Below are positions 5,588 to 5,646 of a stretch of 5,646 bases of DNA, piece after piece. How positions within the stretch are numbered: the first letter of the stretch is position 1; each line of letters starts with the position of its first letter. The DNA is from Acholeplasmatales bacterium (GTDB lineage Bacteria > Bacillota_I > Bacilli_A > Acholeplasmatales > Anaeroplasmataceae): NCBI GenBank assembly GCA_900770055.1, contig CAAGJD010000043.1, positions 1-5,646 of the forward strand, given 5' to 3'. The notes beneath the pieces were generated by a model. It did no database searches and was not told the DNA's origin. It worked only from the letters and a program-made list of their open reading frames with translations. The translations under genes and the position numbers were made by a program.

Positions 5588-5646
5588 CATTAATGTAGTT
5601 TTATTTTGTGTTTCCCCATTTTTTAATTCATGTCAAAAAACACCAA

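Noticed and set aside
5631..5636. Perfect TTGACA near the right edge on the minus strand
   Set aside because: No acceptable -10 hexamer lies 16-18 nt downstream; the TTGAAA-17-TATAAT pair closer to the riboswitch explains transcription better.

Overview
The window is AT-rich (roughly 30% G+C by eye) and every gene lies on the minus strand, so transcription runs from high to low coordinates. Strong AGGAGGTGAT-type ribosome binding sites, two TTG starts, Gram-positive riboswitch classes, an ECF-type folate transporter subunit and the priA-fmt gene pair all point to a low-G+C Bacillota or Bacilli-like organism. An uncultured gut lineage related to Erysipelotrichales, Acholeplasmatales or RF39 is possible, but that is inference. 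TGA is used as a stop (priA), which argues against the Mycoplasma code.

Unit 1 (5587 to 4151). A TTGAAA-17-TATAAT promoter (5559-5587) precedes a tetrahydrofolate (THF) riboswitch (5449-5540). A pair of mutually exclusive hairpins follows and can hide or expose the ribosome binding site. The gene it controls (4151-5413) has a C-terminal folate-type ECF transporter S component (FolT-like). Unusually, it also carries about 235 extra N-terminal residues: two membrane segments flanking a predicted extracytoplasmic domain. No separate terminator is visible after this gene.

Unit 2 (4142 to the left edge). A second promoter (4114-4142) abuts a compact aptamer (4026-4109). Nucleotide by nucleotide it aligns with the SAM-I (S-box) riboswitch core: kink-turn in P2, loop-P2 pseudoknot, and the GCAACC/GGTGC P3 with the SAM-contacting bases. 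The P4 hairpin is missing. An antiterminator and an intrinsic terminator (3986-4011) complete a standard ligand-OFF switch. Downstream are priA (1648-3972), fmt (722-1642) and the start of an unrecognised six-helix membrane protein (1-679, cut by the window edge). The spacings are tight (5 nt and 42 nt), which fits one operon.

Taken together, this is a small one-carbon locus. Folate uptake is predicted to be controlled by THF. The enzyme that spends 10-formyl-THF on initiator Met-tRNA (Fmt) is predicted to lie, with the replication-restart helicase PriA, under a SAM-sensing switch. The most novel items are the P4-less SAM-I-like riboswitch, its atypical priA-fmt target, and the extended FolT protein. 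The 59 bases at the right edge (5588-5646) hold no gene that I can support.
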